Numbered from the stretch's first letter, positions 1 to 9,936 are shown. The stretch is DNA of 64,000 nt from CAWATZ01 sp963784995 (GCA_963784995.1 CAWATZ010000002.1:930001-994000); one strand, 5' to 3'. Program-made: numbers and translations. The notes: generated by a model not told the origin, from the sequence alone.

Positions 1-633
1 AACGCCGGTGCCGTGGTCGATGAAGAAGCCTGGACCGATGCGAGCCCCGGGATGAATGTCCACGCCGGTCTTGGAGTGGGCGTGTTCGGTCATCATCCGG
101 GGGATCAGCGGCACGCCAAGCAGGAGTATTTCGTGGGCCAGCCGGTAGATCGACACCGCTTCCAGGCCGGGATAGCAGAAGATGACCTCGTGATAGTTCT
201 TGGCGGCCGGGTCGCCCTCGAAGGCCGCTTGCACGTCCTGCTCCAGGATCAGCCGGATGTCGGGCAGCCGCCGCAGGAACTCGATGGCCTTCTGCTGGGC
301 CAGGCCCTCGCAATCGACGCCGCCGCGGGCGTTCATGGGAATGCAATCCTGCTCGTGCCGCAGGGCCCGGGTGATCTGCTGGGTCAGCTTGTCGTGCAGG
401 CCGTCGATCAGATCGCCGACGTGGTACTCGACGTTGCCGATGTGCAGGTTCTGCCGCCGCCAGTAGCCGGGGTAGAGGATGTCCATCAGGTCGCAGATCA
501 CCTCGCCGAGGATCTCCCGGCTGGGCAGCGGCTTGTGGCCCAGGTGGCTGGTCCGGCTGCACTCGGTGTAGGTGCCGACGATCGTTTCCGTGATCTCGGG
601 CAGCGCTTCTTTCAGACGAATGTCGGTAGCCAT
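1..633 (-). CDS. cysE: Serine O-acetyltransferase, C-terminus beyond window
   Basis: Acetylates L-serine with acetyl-CoA to give O-acetylserine, the precursor of cysteine, in the cytoplasm. The 211 visible residues start at MATDIRLKEALPEI and run off the left edge. Residues ~1-150 match the helical N-terminal region of plant/Bacteroidetes-type serine acetyltransferases (for example CIPMNARGGVDCEG). The first hexapeptide coils of the left-handed beta helix follow (TGVDIHPGARIGPGFFIDHG), including the conserved catalytic DH pair. An AGGTAAC stretch lies just upstream of the ATG. The next gene on the same strand, a nucleotide-sugar epimerase, ends 226 bp upstream, so they may or may not be co-transcribed. 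The family call is firm; the remaining C-terminal coils are outside the window. Confidence 0.9.
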   Translation of the reverse strand, partial: MATDIRLKEALPEITETIVGTYTECSRTSHLGHKPLPSREILGEVICDLMDILYPGYWRRQNLHIGNVEYHVGDLIDGLHDKLTQQITRALRHEQDCIPMNARGGVDCEGLAQQKAIEFLRRLPDIRLILEQDVQAAFEGDPAAKNYHEVIFCYPGLEAVSIYRLAHEILLLGVPLIPRMMTEHAHSKTGVDIHPGARIGPGFFIDHGTGV

Positions 634-859
634 GGGTGTTACCTGGTTAGCGGCGACGCGCAGCGGAGCGCGTGCGAGACAGCGCGACAGGAGGAATCGC
701 TTCCTCTTCTTTCATCGTAGCGAGAGGAGCCTGCCAATTATACCCTCCCGTTTCACCTTCGTCCTGTCTCCGCGTGAAAATCCAGCCAAACCGGGCAGAC
801 CGTGACGAAGAACACGCCGGTAATGCCGAGCGGTTGGGGAAGGGGTCGGTCTGGCATCC

Positions 860-1828
860 TCACGGTCCTGCACCGCCGGCCTGGCCCGCAAGGTCCTGCC
901 GATACCAGGCCAGCGTTTGCACCAGTCCCTCCTGGAGCGACACGGCCGGTTGATAGCCGAGCACCGACCGGGCCCGCTCGATGTCCGCCAGGGAATGGCG
1001 CACGTCTCCCGACCGCGCCGGCAGGTAGGTGGCCTGGCGCTGCTGTCCGGTGATCTGGTTAAACAGAGCCAGCAACCCGTTCAGCGAGGTCCGCTGCCCT
1101 GCACCGACGTTGAACACGTCCCCCTTCAGCGGCCCGGGGTGGCGTGCGGCCAGCAGGTTGGCCCGGACGACGTTGGCGACGCAGGTGAAATCCCGGCTCT
1201 GCTCGCCGTCGCCGTAGATGGTGAGCGGGTCGCCCCGGCAGAAGGCCAGGCAGAAGCGGGCAATCACCCCGCTGTACGGCGAGGAAGGGTTCTGCCGCGG
1301 TCCGAAGACGTTGAAATAGCGCAGGGCCACGGTATCCAGCGGGTAGCAGTGGGCGAAGGCACGCAGGTACTGCTCGCAGGCCACCTTGGTGGCGGCGTAG
1401 GGAGAGAGCGGGTTCGGCAGCATCCCCTCTTGCTTGGGCAGCCGGGGCGTGTCGCCGTAGGCCGACGAGGACGAGGCGAACACCAGCCGGCGGACGCCGG
1501 CCCGGCGGGCGCCGTCCAGCAGCAGCAGGGTGGCGTGGGCCCCGTTGCGGTGGGCCCCGACCGGGTCCTCGACCGAGCGCGGCACACTGGGAATGGCGGC
1601 CTCGTGAAAGACCACGTCGATGCCGTCCAGGGCCCGCTCGCGCACCTTGTCGTCCAGCAGATCGCCTTCGACCAGGTCGATCCGCCTGAGGAACGGTTCG
1701 AGGTTCCGCACTGCCCCCGTGCAATAGTTATCGACCACCCGGACCAGGGTGACGTCCGCTTCCTGAAGCAGTTGCTCGACCAGGTGACTGCCGATGAACC
1801 CCGCCCCCCCGGTGACCAGGACCCTCAT
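860..1828 (-). CDS. NAD-dependent epimerase/dehydratase (nucleotide-sugar, extended SDR)
   Basis: A 322-residue extended short-chain dehydrogenase that probably epimerises or decarboxylates a UDP-sugar for surface polysaccharide synthesis. Seen: the Rossmann motif TGGAGFIGSHLVEQL at the N-terminus, the catalytic Ser region FASSSSAYGD, the YxxxK motif YAATK, and RYFNVFGPRQNPSSPYSGV, typical of UDP-glucose 4-epimerase or UDP-glucuronate decarboxylase/epimerase relatives. The start at 1828 is preferred over an in-frame ATG 60 bp upstream because GAAAGGAG sits 5 bp before it and the Rossmann fold begins directly there. Exact substrate cannot be read from sequence; a UDP-glucose/galactose 4-epimerase (GalE-like) is the default. 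It is divergent from the secreted protein at 2156. Confidence 0.85.
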   Translation of the reverse strand: MRVLVTGGAGFIGSHLVEQLLQEADVTLVRVVDNYCTGAVRNLEPFLRRIDLVEGDLLDDKVRERALDGIDVVFHEAAIPSVPRSVEDPVGAHRNGAHATLLLLDGARRAGVRRLVFASSSSAYGDTPRLPKQEGMLPNPLSPYAATKVACEQYLRAFAHCYPLDTVALRYFNVFGPRQNPSSPYSGVIARFCLAFCRGDPLTIYGDGEQSRDFTCVANVVRANLLAARHPGPLKGDVFNVGAGQRTSLNGLLALFNQITGQQRQATYLPARSGDVRHSLADIERARSVLGYQPAVSLQEGLVQTLAWYRQDLAGQAGGAGP

Positions 1829-2155
1829 ACGGCTCCTTTCTTGGGAACTCTCCCGTTTCCTTGCTGGCAAGTTGCTTGCTCCGGGCAACCGCCAGAACCA
1901 TTATCGGCAAGAAGTCGGGAATCGAAAAGCCCCAACGGGATGCGATGGTTTTTCCGATTAGTCCAGCTGAATCGATTGTTCTTGCCGAAATGTCTGGGGG
2001 GTTGGGGAAAACATACGAAAGGGATTGTTCTTGTAAAGAGACCTGGTAAGTTAGGAAAAAGTTACTATGGTGATGGTTGCAAGGAAACGTACTCACTCAG
2101 GGTCCGAAAGAGACACTGACAACAATCTTCCCAACCCTCATTTGGAGTTGCGTCC
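1829..2155. other. Divergent intergenic region, presumably two promoters
   Basis: This 327-bp spacer separates the minus-strand epimerase from the plus-strand LEDRL-type secreted protein, so promoters for both should lie here. It is noticeably more A/T rich than the flanking genes. I could not pick a confident -35/-10 pair, and see no palindrome or RNA gene in it. Confidence 0.4.
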
Positions 2156-3529
2156 ATGACTCGCAAGCGTCGCATTGTTTTGTCTCTGGAGCAGCTGGAA
2201 GACCGCCTGGTGCCAGCAACCGCCCACTTCGTCTCTGGCACCCTGCTCATCAGCCCGAGCCCAGGCGAAAGCGGCTTGAACCTCACAGTGACGCAAAGCA
2301 GCGCGAACACGTTCCAGGTAACGGACAATGGCAAACCAGTCGGCACCTATGGCCCTGTTGCGAACCTTGACATCACGGGCGGCAGCGGAGCCGACTCGAT
2401 CACCGTTGATCTCGACGGCAAGACCTACACCGGGAACCTGCTGATCAACAGCGGCACCGGCAACGACACGCTCACCATCCAGAGCACCGGCGGTGCGGGT
2501 GGCATCGGGGGGAACACGACCCTGATTACCGGGACCGGGGTGGATTCGATCAACCTGAACAGTGCGGGGACCACTGCCATTCGCTTCGGGGGCAGCGTCC
2601 AGGTGATCAGTACGGGGAACCAGAGCACGCTGAACTTCGGGTCGGGAAGTTCCAGTACCGCGGCGACCACCGTTGGCAGAGGCCTGTCGATCACCAACGT
2701 GCCCAACGTCAACATCACCAATCAGACGTTGAGTTCGGCCGACGTGATCAATGGAGGCCTCACTATCAATGATCCCAACCTGGGCAATTTCGACACGATC
2801 AACGTGGGCAACCCTGGGACCGGCTTCGGGAGCAGCAGCATTCCGTTGACGATTAACGGGAATGTCAACGTCTCCGTCGGCTCCAGTTCCGCCACGGTCG
2901 ATGTGGGGTTTGTCACCGTCAACAACAGCACGAACTTGAACCTGGGGAATGGCTCCGATACTGTCACCCTGGGTCAGTTCACCGGCGCCCACCTGCCTAC
3001 CTCCTTCAACGGGTCGGTGACGATCAACCATACAAGCGGCGTTGTTGAAGTTTTCGTCGATCAGGGAGTTGTCGTTACAGGGAACATGAACGTGCAGCTC
3101 GGCAATGCGACCGGCAGCGACACGAACACCTTCACGTCGCAATCCACTGGCTTTGTCCTCTACGGGAACCTGAGCGTCACCGGGGGGAACGGCGACAACC
3201 AGATCACGGCAAATGCCACGGTCTTCGGCAACATTACCATTACCCTCGGAAACAGCCTGGCACCGAATGGTAACTCCACGCTTTTCCTCATTCCCCCAAC
3301 GGGGACCGTGACCTATACCGATGGGAATGGTCCAGATTCGGTCTTCTTTGTGGACCCAAGCGCGTCGAGCATCTACAACGTCAACATGCACTTTGGCACC
3401 GGCTCCGATACGCTGACACTGGTTGGCCCAGGAGCGATCACGGGCAGCGTCGTCAGTCAGGCCCCGGGCAACAACGTGTTCAACAATTTTGGCTTTACGA
3501 TCATCCAGCCGTTCTACTTCGACTTTTGA
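2156..3529 (+). CDS. Planctomycete extracellular protein with LEDRLVPA N-terminal motif
   Basis: A 457-residue secreted or surface protein. It begins MTRKRRIVLSLEQLEDRLVPA, the short N-terminal signature (LExRLxPA type) found on many large extracellular planctomycete proteins and thought to direct their export or sorting. The rest is low in Cys and rich in Gly, Asn, Thr and Ser, with repeated beta-strand units around SGTGNDTLTI, GGSGADSITV, NLGNGSDTVTL and FGTGSDTLTLVG. These resemble, without fully matching, the aspartate/glycine turns of RTX or beta-helix repeats. No catalytic motif is visible. It ends FNNFGFTIIQPFYFDF just before the convergent O-antigen ligase-like gene. The class is clear, the molecular job unknown; a structural or adhesive surface role is inference. 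Confidence 0.75.
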   Translation: MTRKRRIVLSLEQLEDRLVPATAHFVSGTLLISPSPGESGLNLTVTQSSANTFQVTDNGKPVGTYGPVANLDITGGSGADSITVDLDGKTYTGNLLINSGTGNDTLTIQSTGGAGGIGGNTTLITGTGVDSINLNSAGTTAIRFGGSVQVISTGNQSTLNFGSGSSSTAATTVGRGLSITNVPNVNITNQTLSSADVINGGLTINDPNLGNFDTINVGNPGTGFGSSSIPLTINGNVNVSVGSSSATVDVGFVTVNNSTNLNLGNGSDTVTLGQFTGAHLPTSFNGSVTINHTSGVVEVFVDQGVVVTGNMNVQLGNATGSDTNTFTSQSTGFVLYGNLSVTGGNGDNQITANATVFGNITITLGNSLAPNGNSTLFLIPPTGTVTYTDGNGPDSVFFVDPSASSIYNVNMHFGTGSDTLTLVGPGAITGSVVSQAPGNNVFNNFGFTIIQPFYFDF

Positions 3530-3681
3530 CCGCCAGGCCGAGCAGGGCAGCAGCCCTGCCTGGAGCGGCCGTGGCAGGGACGGTTCGCGAGTTGGTTTCG
3601 ACCCCGGCACAGCCAACCAACGGCTTGCTGGGGTCGAGTTGTTTCCCCTCGGGAGACGTCCTCCGGCCAGACAGGTCCCTG

Positions 3682-6337
3682 TCACCTGGGGACCTTGGGC
3701 CCGCTTCGGAGCTGTCGGAGGAGGTTTGCGGCAGCAACGTGATCGGGCTGCAAAGCCAGCAGGGTCTCCAATTCGGCCTGGGCCTTTCGGTATTCCTTCT
3801 GCCGCAGCAGCAGCTGGGCCAGGTCGTAGCGCCAGGAAACCTGCTGGGGGGCCAGACGCAGGGCTTCCTGGTAAGCGGCAATGGCTGCCGCCGGCTTGCC
3901 GAGCACACGCAGCAGTTGGGCCTGCAACTCCAGGTCTGCCGCTTCGGCAGGAGAATGCCGCTCCTGGGCCAGGCGGAGCGCCTTCTCCCAGAGAGGACGA
4001 ACCACCTCGTCCGGCTGTCCCCAGCTGGCCAGCTCGAGCGCCGCCCGCCAGGAGCAACTCGGGATTGTCGGGGAAGAGTTGTTCAAAGAAGGCTCCGCCG
4101 GGCAATCGCTGGCGCAGCGGTTCCAGAATCCCCGGCAACCGGGAGGGAGCCAGCTCGAGCGTGCGCCGCCAGTGCTGACAGGCAGCCTCCGTCTTGCCGT
4201 CCAGGTATTCCTCCAGTCCAAACAGGTAGTAGAGGGTCGGGTCATTGGTGACCAGCAACCGGGCCCGGTCGAGATAAGCGGTTCGCGGCTGGGCCCGGAG
4301 AAAGGAGGGCTGGTTGGAAGCGATCATGATCTGCGGTTGGGGCAGCAGCGGACAGGTATCGCGGGCCAGGACGAACTGCTGCAGGGCCGGCAACAGGTGG
4401 TCGCGCCGCGCCGCGGCCATGGCCTGGGGGAAGAGCGGCTCCTGGCCTGCCTGGCCCACCAGCCGGAACCAGAGGGCCAGTTGCAGGTCGGCCATGCCCG
4501 CCTCGGGACAGGCCGAGAGCGGACTGACAACCAGCTCCGTCACGGCGGCAAAGGCCCAGCTGTCGTGCAAGGCCAGCAGGCGCATCTGATAAGCGTCCAG
4601 GTGAGCCTGTGCCAGGTCGTTGCGAATCCGGACGTGGTCGGGCGCCAGCCGGACGGCCCGCTCCAGGTTGTAGACGCGCGCCTCGGCGGCTTGCACGTCT
4701 CGGACCTCGCTGAGTCCTCGGGCCACGGCACGGTAAGCCGCAGCCCAGTATCCCCGCCAGCCCTCGACGGAGATCATCAGCCCCAGGGCCAGCAGAACGA
4801 CGGCCCCCAGGTAGGGAGCCACCCCCCCAAAGGCGTAGGTTGCCGGCTCGCTGGGCGGCCGGGTGTCCTTTCCTTTCCTGGCCGTGGCAGAGGAGGCCAG
4901 GCCGAGAGAGACGATCTGGGCGGAAAGGACCGCCGCCAGAAGCGCAATCGCCGGAAGGTGGATGCCGAAGTCGCCCATGCTGTGGACAACCAGAGCGGTG
5001 AAACCGAACAGTCCCCCCAGAGCCAGCCCTGCCGCGGAATGCCCGGCGTTGTGCCGCACCGCCCGCACCCCCAGGGTCCCGATCAGTCCCAGCAGCAGGA
5101 GGGTCAGGCCCAGCCGGATGACCCCGCCTTCGATCAGGGCCTCCAGGAACTCATTGTGGGCATGCTCATTGACGACCTGGTGGGGGTCCGCCGTGCGCGC
5201 CAGCGGCTCGACGTATTGAAAGGTCCCGGCGCCGCTCCCCCAGACCGGAAAATCCGGGAACAATCGCAGGCTGTCCCGCCACATCGGCAGTCGGTTCGTC
5301 GCCAGGGCCTGCCCACTGGTCACGGTCGCCAGCCGCTTCTCGACCTGATCCATGCCCAGCCAGCCGAGCAGGGCAAGGGTCAGGGCGCCCAGCACCGCCG
5401 TCGGCAGGATCCAGTTCAGCTTTGAAATCCGGGGCGGGTTCAGCAGGAGCAGCACCAGAAAACCGGCCAGCAGGGCCAGGAAGCCGCCCCGGGAAAGGGA
5501 GAGGAGCACACTCACGACCATGACGGCCAGGGCACAAAGAAGCCACAGCTCGGCTGGCTTTTCCAGCAGGTCATGCCAGCTCCAACCCTCGTCTACGAAC
5601 GGGTTCCGCCGGGAACGAAGCTGTGACGTCTCCTTGCTGTGCTGCCGTTGTCGCTGGGCGATCAGCAGTCCAAGGCCCGCACCGATGCAAACGTTCACGT
5701 AGAACGGATAATGAGCACGGGCCAGGAACGGGCCGAAGACCGTCCCCTGAGTCTTCACGCTCCAGTAGATGACCTTGGGTGGGCTGGAGTAGAACTGAAT
5801 GATCGAGAACAAGGCCAGCAGGGTGCCATTGATGACCAGGACAAGGAACAGCCGGCGGAGAGAGGCCTTCGAGGCGATGGTATTGCGCACCAGGGCAAAG
5901 ACCAGCACCACGGCCAGGAGCCGAAACAGCTCCCGGCGGGTCGCGCCGGGGTACACCGAAAGCGCATTGCCCGCGACCCGGGTTGGCGGGTCCGCGGCTG
6001 GCGGTGCGGCAACCTGTTCGTGTTCCTGTGGGAGAAGTTTCTCGTAAAGCCTGGCCGTTGCCGGCGACAGGAATGTCAGGGTGGAGTGAGAAAGGGGAAC
6101 CAGCTGCCAGACGCCAAGCCAGAGAAGTCCAGCCAGACACAACACCACGGGGCACTTGACCCAGGTGAAGCGCCGGACCAGCAGGATTTGCACGCCCCAC
6201 AGGGCCAGCAGGACCGCCAGACCCAGGTCCAGCCAGTACTCGAAGATCGGCTCGCTGGCTGCAAAACCCCAGGGGGAAAGGAAGACAAGGGCGCAGAGGA
6301 CAACTTCGATACACCCCCGGATGAATGGGAGTGCCAT
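3682..6337 (-). CDS. O-antigen ligase-like membrane protein with C-terminal TPR region (one frameshift)
   Basis: About 885 residues if the frame is repaired. The N-terminal ~500 residues are multi-spanning membrane segments with a Wzy_C/O-antigen ligase-like core: a long periplasmic loop with RLPMWRDSLRLFPDFPVWGSG, and NEHAHNEFLEALIEGG, a typical ligase/polymerase loop. The C-terminal part has TPR-like helices (ARVYNLERAVRLAPDHV, LYYLFGLEEYLDGKTEAAC, AIAAYQEALRLAPQQVSWRY). Members join or polymerise undecaprenyl-linked glycans at the outer face of the inner membrane. Near 4046-4050 (a GGCGGGCGGC tract on the coding strand) the frame changes between NPELLLA and RAALELASWGQPDEV, so the last ~120 residues are in another frame. 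The ATG at 6337 lies 1 bp after the stop of the upstream secreted-protein gene, suggesting translational coupling. Confidence 0.75.
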
Positions 6338-6338
6338 T

Positions 6339-6938
6339 TCAGTTGCCGAAAACCAGATTGGACGTCGTCGCTGGCTGGTACTGGAAGAGCACGGTGCCAC
6401 TCGACGACGCGAACGTAAACGTGACCGTTATCTTGTCTGCACTTCCGTCCAGGGCCAGTTCGGTGCTGCCGGTGTTCGTGCCGTTTGACGTGAGCGAAAT
6501 GCCGTTCGCCGGCATGCCAGGACCAAGTGTCCTGAATAGCGACTCCGTGGAGTTGTTTGCAAGGGTCACGGTGACCGCTACCGTCAGGGTGCCATTCGCG
6601 GGCACCGTCAGACCGTTCCCACCCCCGGGTCCCACAATGGCACCCAGATTCAGTTTTGCGCTGAGCATTTCGCCGGCGCTGCCCGCCACCATCCCCTGCC
6701 CCGTTGCCGTTTGGGTTGTCCCCTGTGTGACCGTGAAAGCACTCGGGGTCTGCATCTGTAATGCGTTGGCGCCAGCCGGAGCCTGATTCAGACTGACGTT
6801 GGAAGAGTCCGTCGTGAAAGCACCCGTTGGCCAGGTGATTGTGTAAGCCAGGACCGGCAAGGGGAGCAGCAGCAAGCAGGTGAGAATGCCACCCAAGGAT
6901 TGCAGACCGAACCGCCGGATGGTGGTAAACAGCCCCAT
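6339..6938 (-). CDS. Small secreted protein of unknown function
   Basis: About 199 residues: a signal peptide (MGLFTTIRRFGLQSLGG then a Leu-rich core ending VLAYT), then a Ser/Thr/Asn/Gly-rich mature part with beta-like segments (TLTVAVTVTLANNSTESLF, DKITVTFTFASSSGTVLFQY) and no Cys. ATGs at 6989 and 6950 are in frame upstream; 6938 is preferred because GGTGAG sits 6 bp before it and the signal peptide then starts immediately. The O-antigen ligase-like gene starts 1 bp after its stop, so the pair forms an operon. About 90 bp upstream lies a motif shared with the exporter operon at 62.4 kb. No family is recognised; a choice-of-anchor or surface protein is possible. Confidence 0.65.
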   Translation of the reverse strand: MGLFTTIRRFGLQSLGGILTCLLLLPLPVLAYTITWPTGAFTTDSSNVSLNQAPAGANALQMQTPSAFTVTQGTTQTATGQGMVAGSAGEMLSAKLNLGAIVGPGGGNGLTVPANGTLTVAVTVTLANNSTESLFRTLGPGMPANGISLTSNGTNTGSTELALDGSADKITVTFTFASSSGTVLFQYQPATTSNLVFGN

Positions 6939-7022
6939 AATCTCACCCATTTTATGCAGTTTGCCGTGTTGGTCACACAAAACACGCATTCAGTTTAGGG
7001 TGAGGCGAAAAGCCTGTCAAGG

Positions 7023-7043
7023 AAAAACGGAGGTATTTTCCCG
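7023..7043 (-). promoter_or_regulatory. Shared upstream element, copy 1
   Basis: The plus strand reads AACGGAGGTATTTTCCCG at 7026-7043, preceded by TCAAGGAAA. A near copy (16 of 18 bases) precedes the HlyD-like gene at 62423-62440, in the same orientation and at a similar distance from the gene (about 90-115 bp before the ATG). A regulatory role is inference. Confidence 0.4.
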
Positions 7044-7110
7044 ATCTTCTCCATCCTCCGCTCAACCATCTCGGATCCCCACACCAGGGGGAATCAGCCG
7101 GCTCGCTCTC

Positions 7111-8763
7111 TCACGGCCAGCACGACACGGCCGACAGGTCGGCCGGCACTCCCTTCGTCCCGGGGCTGACCCAGCGGCAGACCTCGCAGCGCCGCGGCGG
7201 GTCCTTCTTCTTGCGCGGCAGGACCGCGTAGGGAATGCGGTTGGCGAGCAGCCAGGTCCGGTGCGTTTGTGTCAGCTGCGGCTCGATCACCTCAAAGCCG
7301 CGCGGCGAGCCGTCCATCTTCAGCACCCAGATCTGACCCGTGGTCTGCTGGACGGTGTCGGGATGCACCTGCCCGCTCCAGCTCAGCTGGCCGCCTTGCT
7401 CGCAGAACCGGGCCAGTTCCCAGCGAAAGACCACGTCCACCTGCGCCTCGTTGTTGAGGACCACGATGTGGTCATTGGGACCACACTGCCTGACGACGTG
7501 CCGGATGATGCCGCGCGCCCACACGTCACAGTCGCCGCGATACGGATAGAGGACGTCGATCAGCAAGCAGATGACGCCGACCACGACAAACAGGCTGCCG
7601 GCCAGGTTCATGGCTCCCTGTTGCTGGGTGACGGTTCGCAGTCGGCCAATGAGGGCTGCCAGGCCGGCGCCGGCCGCCAGGCAGATGATCGGGGCGACGT
7701 GCTGCGACAGCCGGCAGCAGCCGCCGTAGGGATAGCGATGCAGGAAGGCGGCGAGCAAACCCAGGACAAAGGGGCCGGCGCAGATCAGCACCAGCGAGCG
7801 CTGCCCTGTCCGCCACAGCCAGACCAGGCCACCCGCGAACAGGAGGAACTGCGGCAAGCTGAGGCCGTAATCGCCGCCGATCGGATAGGCGAACAACCGG
7901 CTGGAATGGATCATCGCCAGCCAGGAGAGGAAGTCCAGCGGCCGGCTCGGCGGAAAGCCGTGGGCCCAGTACGATTGCAGGAAGTCGTTGACCGAGCCGG
8001 TCTTGCGGTCCAGCTGCGACATGCCCACCAGCAGATAGCTGCCGAGGAAGCCGGCCAGCAGCAGCAGGTTGTAACCGGCGAACCAGCCCCGCGTCTTCCA
8101 GGAGGGTTGTTTCCAGACCGCCGGCAGCAGGACGGCGCTGATCGAGCCGGCCACGAACACAGTCGGGTAGGAGGCAAGCAGGGCAACCGGGACGGCCAGG
8201 GTCAGCAGGACAAGCCAGCGCAGTTGCCGGGGCTGGCGCAGATACTCCACCGCCAGCAGCAGGAGCAAGGTGGACATGCACAGGTCGAGCGAGTAGGGCT
8301 TGATGTTGGTACACATCGACACGGGCCAGATGGCCACGGCCAGGAAGCCCACGGCCAGGGTGCTGGCCAGCGGCGGCAGGGCCCGGCAGGCCAGCCGCCA
8401 GAACAGCAGCAGACCGGTCATGCCGGCCAGGAACGGGACCAGACGCATGGCCAGCTCCGACGTGCCCAGCGTCAGAAAGGCCGTCAGCTCGCCCCACAGA
8501 AAGAGGATCGGGGCCACCTGGCTGCAACGCAGCTGGCCTGTCAAACCCAGATAGCTCTGATCGATCATGTTCAGGCAGATGAAGGATTCGTCGCCCCAGA
8601 AGGGGAAGCGGAGCAGATAGCGCGTCACGCGCCAGAGGATGCCGAGAAACAGCAGTGCCAGGGTCCAGCGGCGGAGCAGTCGGGTAGGGAACGCCCTCTG
8701 CGGCGTTCCGGCGGCATCCGGCCCCGCGGCCAGCTGGGGCAGTTCAATTTGAGCCGTGGCCAA
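7111..8763 (-). CDS. Membrane glycosyltransferase, ArnT/PMT (GT39)-like
   Basis: About 550 residues with ~11-13 hydrophobic segments. The first luminal loop holds RFPFWGDESFICLNMI, matching the W/YxDE acidic motif of GT-C enzymes of the GT39/ArnT/PMT_2 type that move a sugar from a polyprenyl phosphate donor onto an acceptor at the outer face of the membrane. The C-terminal ~130 residues are soluble (DHIVVLNNEAQVDVVFRWELA). No ATG lies near the expected N-terminus. I place the start at TTG 8763, which has GGAGGGA about 10 bp upstream; the ATG at 8988 lies upstream of the 8.9-kb palindrome and would translate it as an extra 75 residues. Acceptor unknown. Confidence 0.7.
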   Translation of the reverse strand: MATAQIELPQLAAGPDAAGTPQRAFPTRLLRRWTLALLFLGILWRVTRYLLRFPFWGDESFICLNMIDQSYLGLTGQLRCSQVAPILFLWGELTAFLTLGTSELAMRLVPFLAGMTGLLLFWRLACRALPPLASTLAVGFLAVAIWPVSMCTNIKPYSLDLCMSTLLLLLAVEYLRQPRQLRWLVLLTLAVPVALLASYPTVFVAGSISAVLLPAVWKQPSWKTRGWFAGYNLLLLAGFLGSYLLVGMSQLDRKTGSVNDFLQSYWAHGFPPSRPLDFLSWLAMIHSSRLFAYPIGGDYGLSLPQFLLFAGGLVWLWRTGQRSLVLICAGPFVLGLLAAFLHRYPYGGCCRLSQHVAPIICLAAGAGLAALIGRLRTVTQQQGAMNLAGSLFVVVGVICLLIDVLYPYRGDCDVWARGIIRHVVRQCGPNDHIVVLNNEAQVDVVFRWELARFCEQGGQLSWSGQVHPDTVQQTTGQIWVLKMDGSPRGFEVIEPQLTQTHRTWLLANRIPYAVLPRKKKDPPRRCEVCRWVSPGTKGVPADLSAVSCWP

Positions 8764-8878
8764 GGTTTGGTCCCTCCTTCCTTCCCTCCCTGGGCCAGAG
8801 GGGACCGCACCATAGCGACCTGGCCGGGAATGTCCAGAGCGGTCTGGAAAGAGGAAGTCTCTCGATTTTGGTGTTCCC

Positions 8879-8960
8879 GCCGAGCCGCGCACGCAGCGCA
8901 GCGGAGTAAGCGGCCTGCAGGAAGACCGCTTACTCCGCTGCGCTGCGTGCGCGGCTCGGC
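8879..8960. repeat. Palindromic element family A, copy 1
   Basis: Perfect 35-bp inverted repeat: left arm 8879-8913, loop 8914-8925 (12 nt), right arm 8926-8960. The arms start CCGAGCCGCGCACGCAGCG and end GGAGTAAGCGG. The same 34-bp core arm recurs twice at 17.5 kb with a different loop. It lies between two minus-strand genes. There is no T-run after the stem, so it is not a typical terminator. Confidence 0.9.
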
Positions 8961-9009
8961 CAATGCGGGTCGGCGCCGTCCCCGCCAAGGGAATTGTTGT
9001 CTGCCGGTC

Positions 9010-9936
9010 TTATTTCTTGATCTTGAACACCTTGCCGTCCACGAAGGTGACGTAAACGAACGGCGAGTCACCGATCCCCCCGAAATAGGTGAACTTCTTG
9101 ACCGGTTTGGTCCTGCCGTTGGGGCCCATGACTTCCTGTTGCGTGACGTTGGCGTGGATGACGTGAATCCCTTCCAAGGTCTGATTATTGGCAGGCTGGC
9201 CAAACAGGGCGATGACCTGCTGTTCCGTCATGCCGATCTGCAGCTTGTTCCAGTCTTGCTTCTGCATTCCCGGCATGGGGTTGTTGGGGAAGTTGACCTG
9301 CGGAAAATCGCCTCCTCCCATGTTGATTCCCATGTTGCCGTTCTTCCCCACCGAGACTGCCGTGAGCACCTTGCCGTTGAGCATGGAAACCGTGAAGTCG
9401 CCGTGCCGGTTCCGCCAGATCAGCGACTTGGATTTGATGCCAAACCCTCCCATGTCGAGGGTCTGATCGGGCCGGCCGACCAGGGCGATCACTTCTTGCT
9501 CCGTCATGCCCGCCCTGATCTTTTTGAAGTTCTCGACGCTGAACGAGCTTCCCCCCAGGATCAGGACCAGGGCCACGATCAGGATGATGAGCAGCAAGCC
9601 GCCGCCGCCCGCCACCAGGCCGATCACCAGCCCCATGCTGGACTTGCTCTTGCGTTTCTTGCGAGATCGAGGCGCTTCGGCTTCCTCCTCGTCTTGGTCC
9701 TTCTTGCGGCGGCGCGGCCGACCGTCCTCGTCGTCGCGCTCGTCCCGGGCCGATGGCCTGGAGCGCTTGCGGGGTGACTCCTCGTCGGCCAGTTCGCAGG
9801 CGAAGGCCTCTTCTTCCTCGCCGCCGTTGACGTAAAAGGGCGTGTCGCAGCTCTTGCACCGAACCTGTTTTCCCGACAGGCTGTCGGCCAGATTGTAAGC
9901 CTTGGCACAGCGCGGACAGGCAGTCTTGATTGGCAT
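9010..9936 (-). CDS. Zinc-ribbon (MJ0042-type) single-pass membrane protein with two BamE-like repeats
   Basis: 308 residues. The N-terminus is an MJ0042-like zinc ribbon (CPRCAKAYNLADSLSGKQ then CKSC), followed by a charged, low-complexity Arg/Glu/Asp/Lys linker (residues ~40-100) and one long transmembrane segment (GLVIGLVAGGGGLLLIILIV). The extracytoplasmic part holds two copies of a SmpA/OmlA (BamE)-like unit: IRAGMTEQEVIALVGRPD and LQIGMTEQQVIALFGQPA. Such units occur in envelope lipoproteins and lipid- or protein-binding domains. The start at 9936 puts the first Cys pair directly at the N-terminus; an upstream ATG at 9975 adds only 13 unconserved residues. The architecture is common in planctomycetes; function is unknown. 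Confidence 0.75.
   Translation of the reverse strand: MPIKTACPRCAKAYNLADSLSGKQVRCKSCDTPFYVNGGEEEEAFACELADEESPRKRSRPSARDERDDEDGRPRRRKKDQDEEEAEAPRSRKKRKSKSSMGLVIGLVAGGGGLLLIILIVALVLILGGSSFSVENFKKIRAGMTEQEVIALVGRPDQTLDMGGFGIKSKSLIWRNRHGDFTVSMLNGKVLTAVSVGKNGNMGINMGGGDFPQVNFPNNPMPGMQKQDWNKLQIGMTEQQVIALFGQPANNQTLEGIHVIHANVTQQEVMGPNGRTKPVKKFTYFGGIGDSPFVYVTFVDGKVFKIKK

Noticed and set aside
13..720. Plus-strand open frame at the left edge
   Set aside because: Antisense to the serine acetyltransferase, whose motifs are clear on the minus strand.
2138..3681. Minus-strand continuation of the O-antigen ligase-like frame through the LEDRL protein gene
   Set aside because: After the frameshift the open frame is antisense to the real secreted-protein gene and loses TPR/membrane character; the true C-terminus is in another frame and stops at 3682.
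6880..9777. Very long plus-strand open frame (965 codons)
   Set aside because: It is antisense to the GT39-like and zinc-ribbon genes, Gln/Ala/Arg-rich with no domains; a GC-driven shadow.
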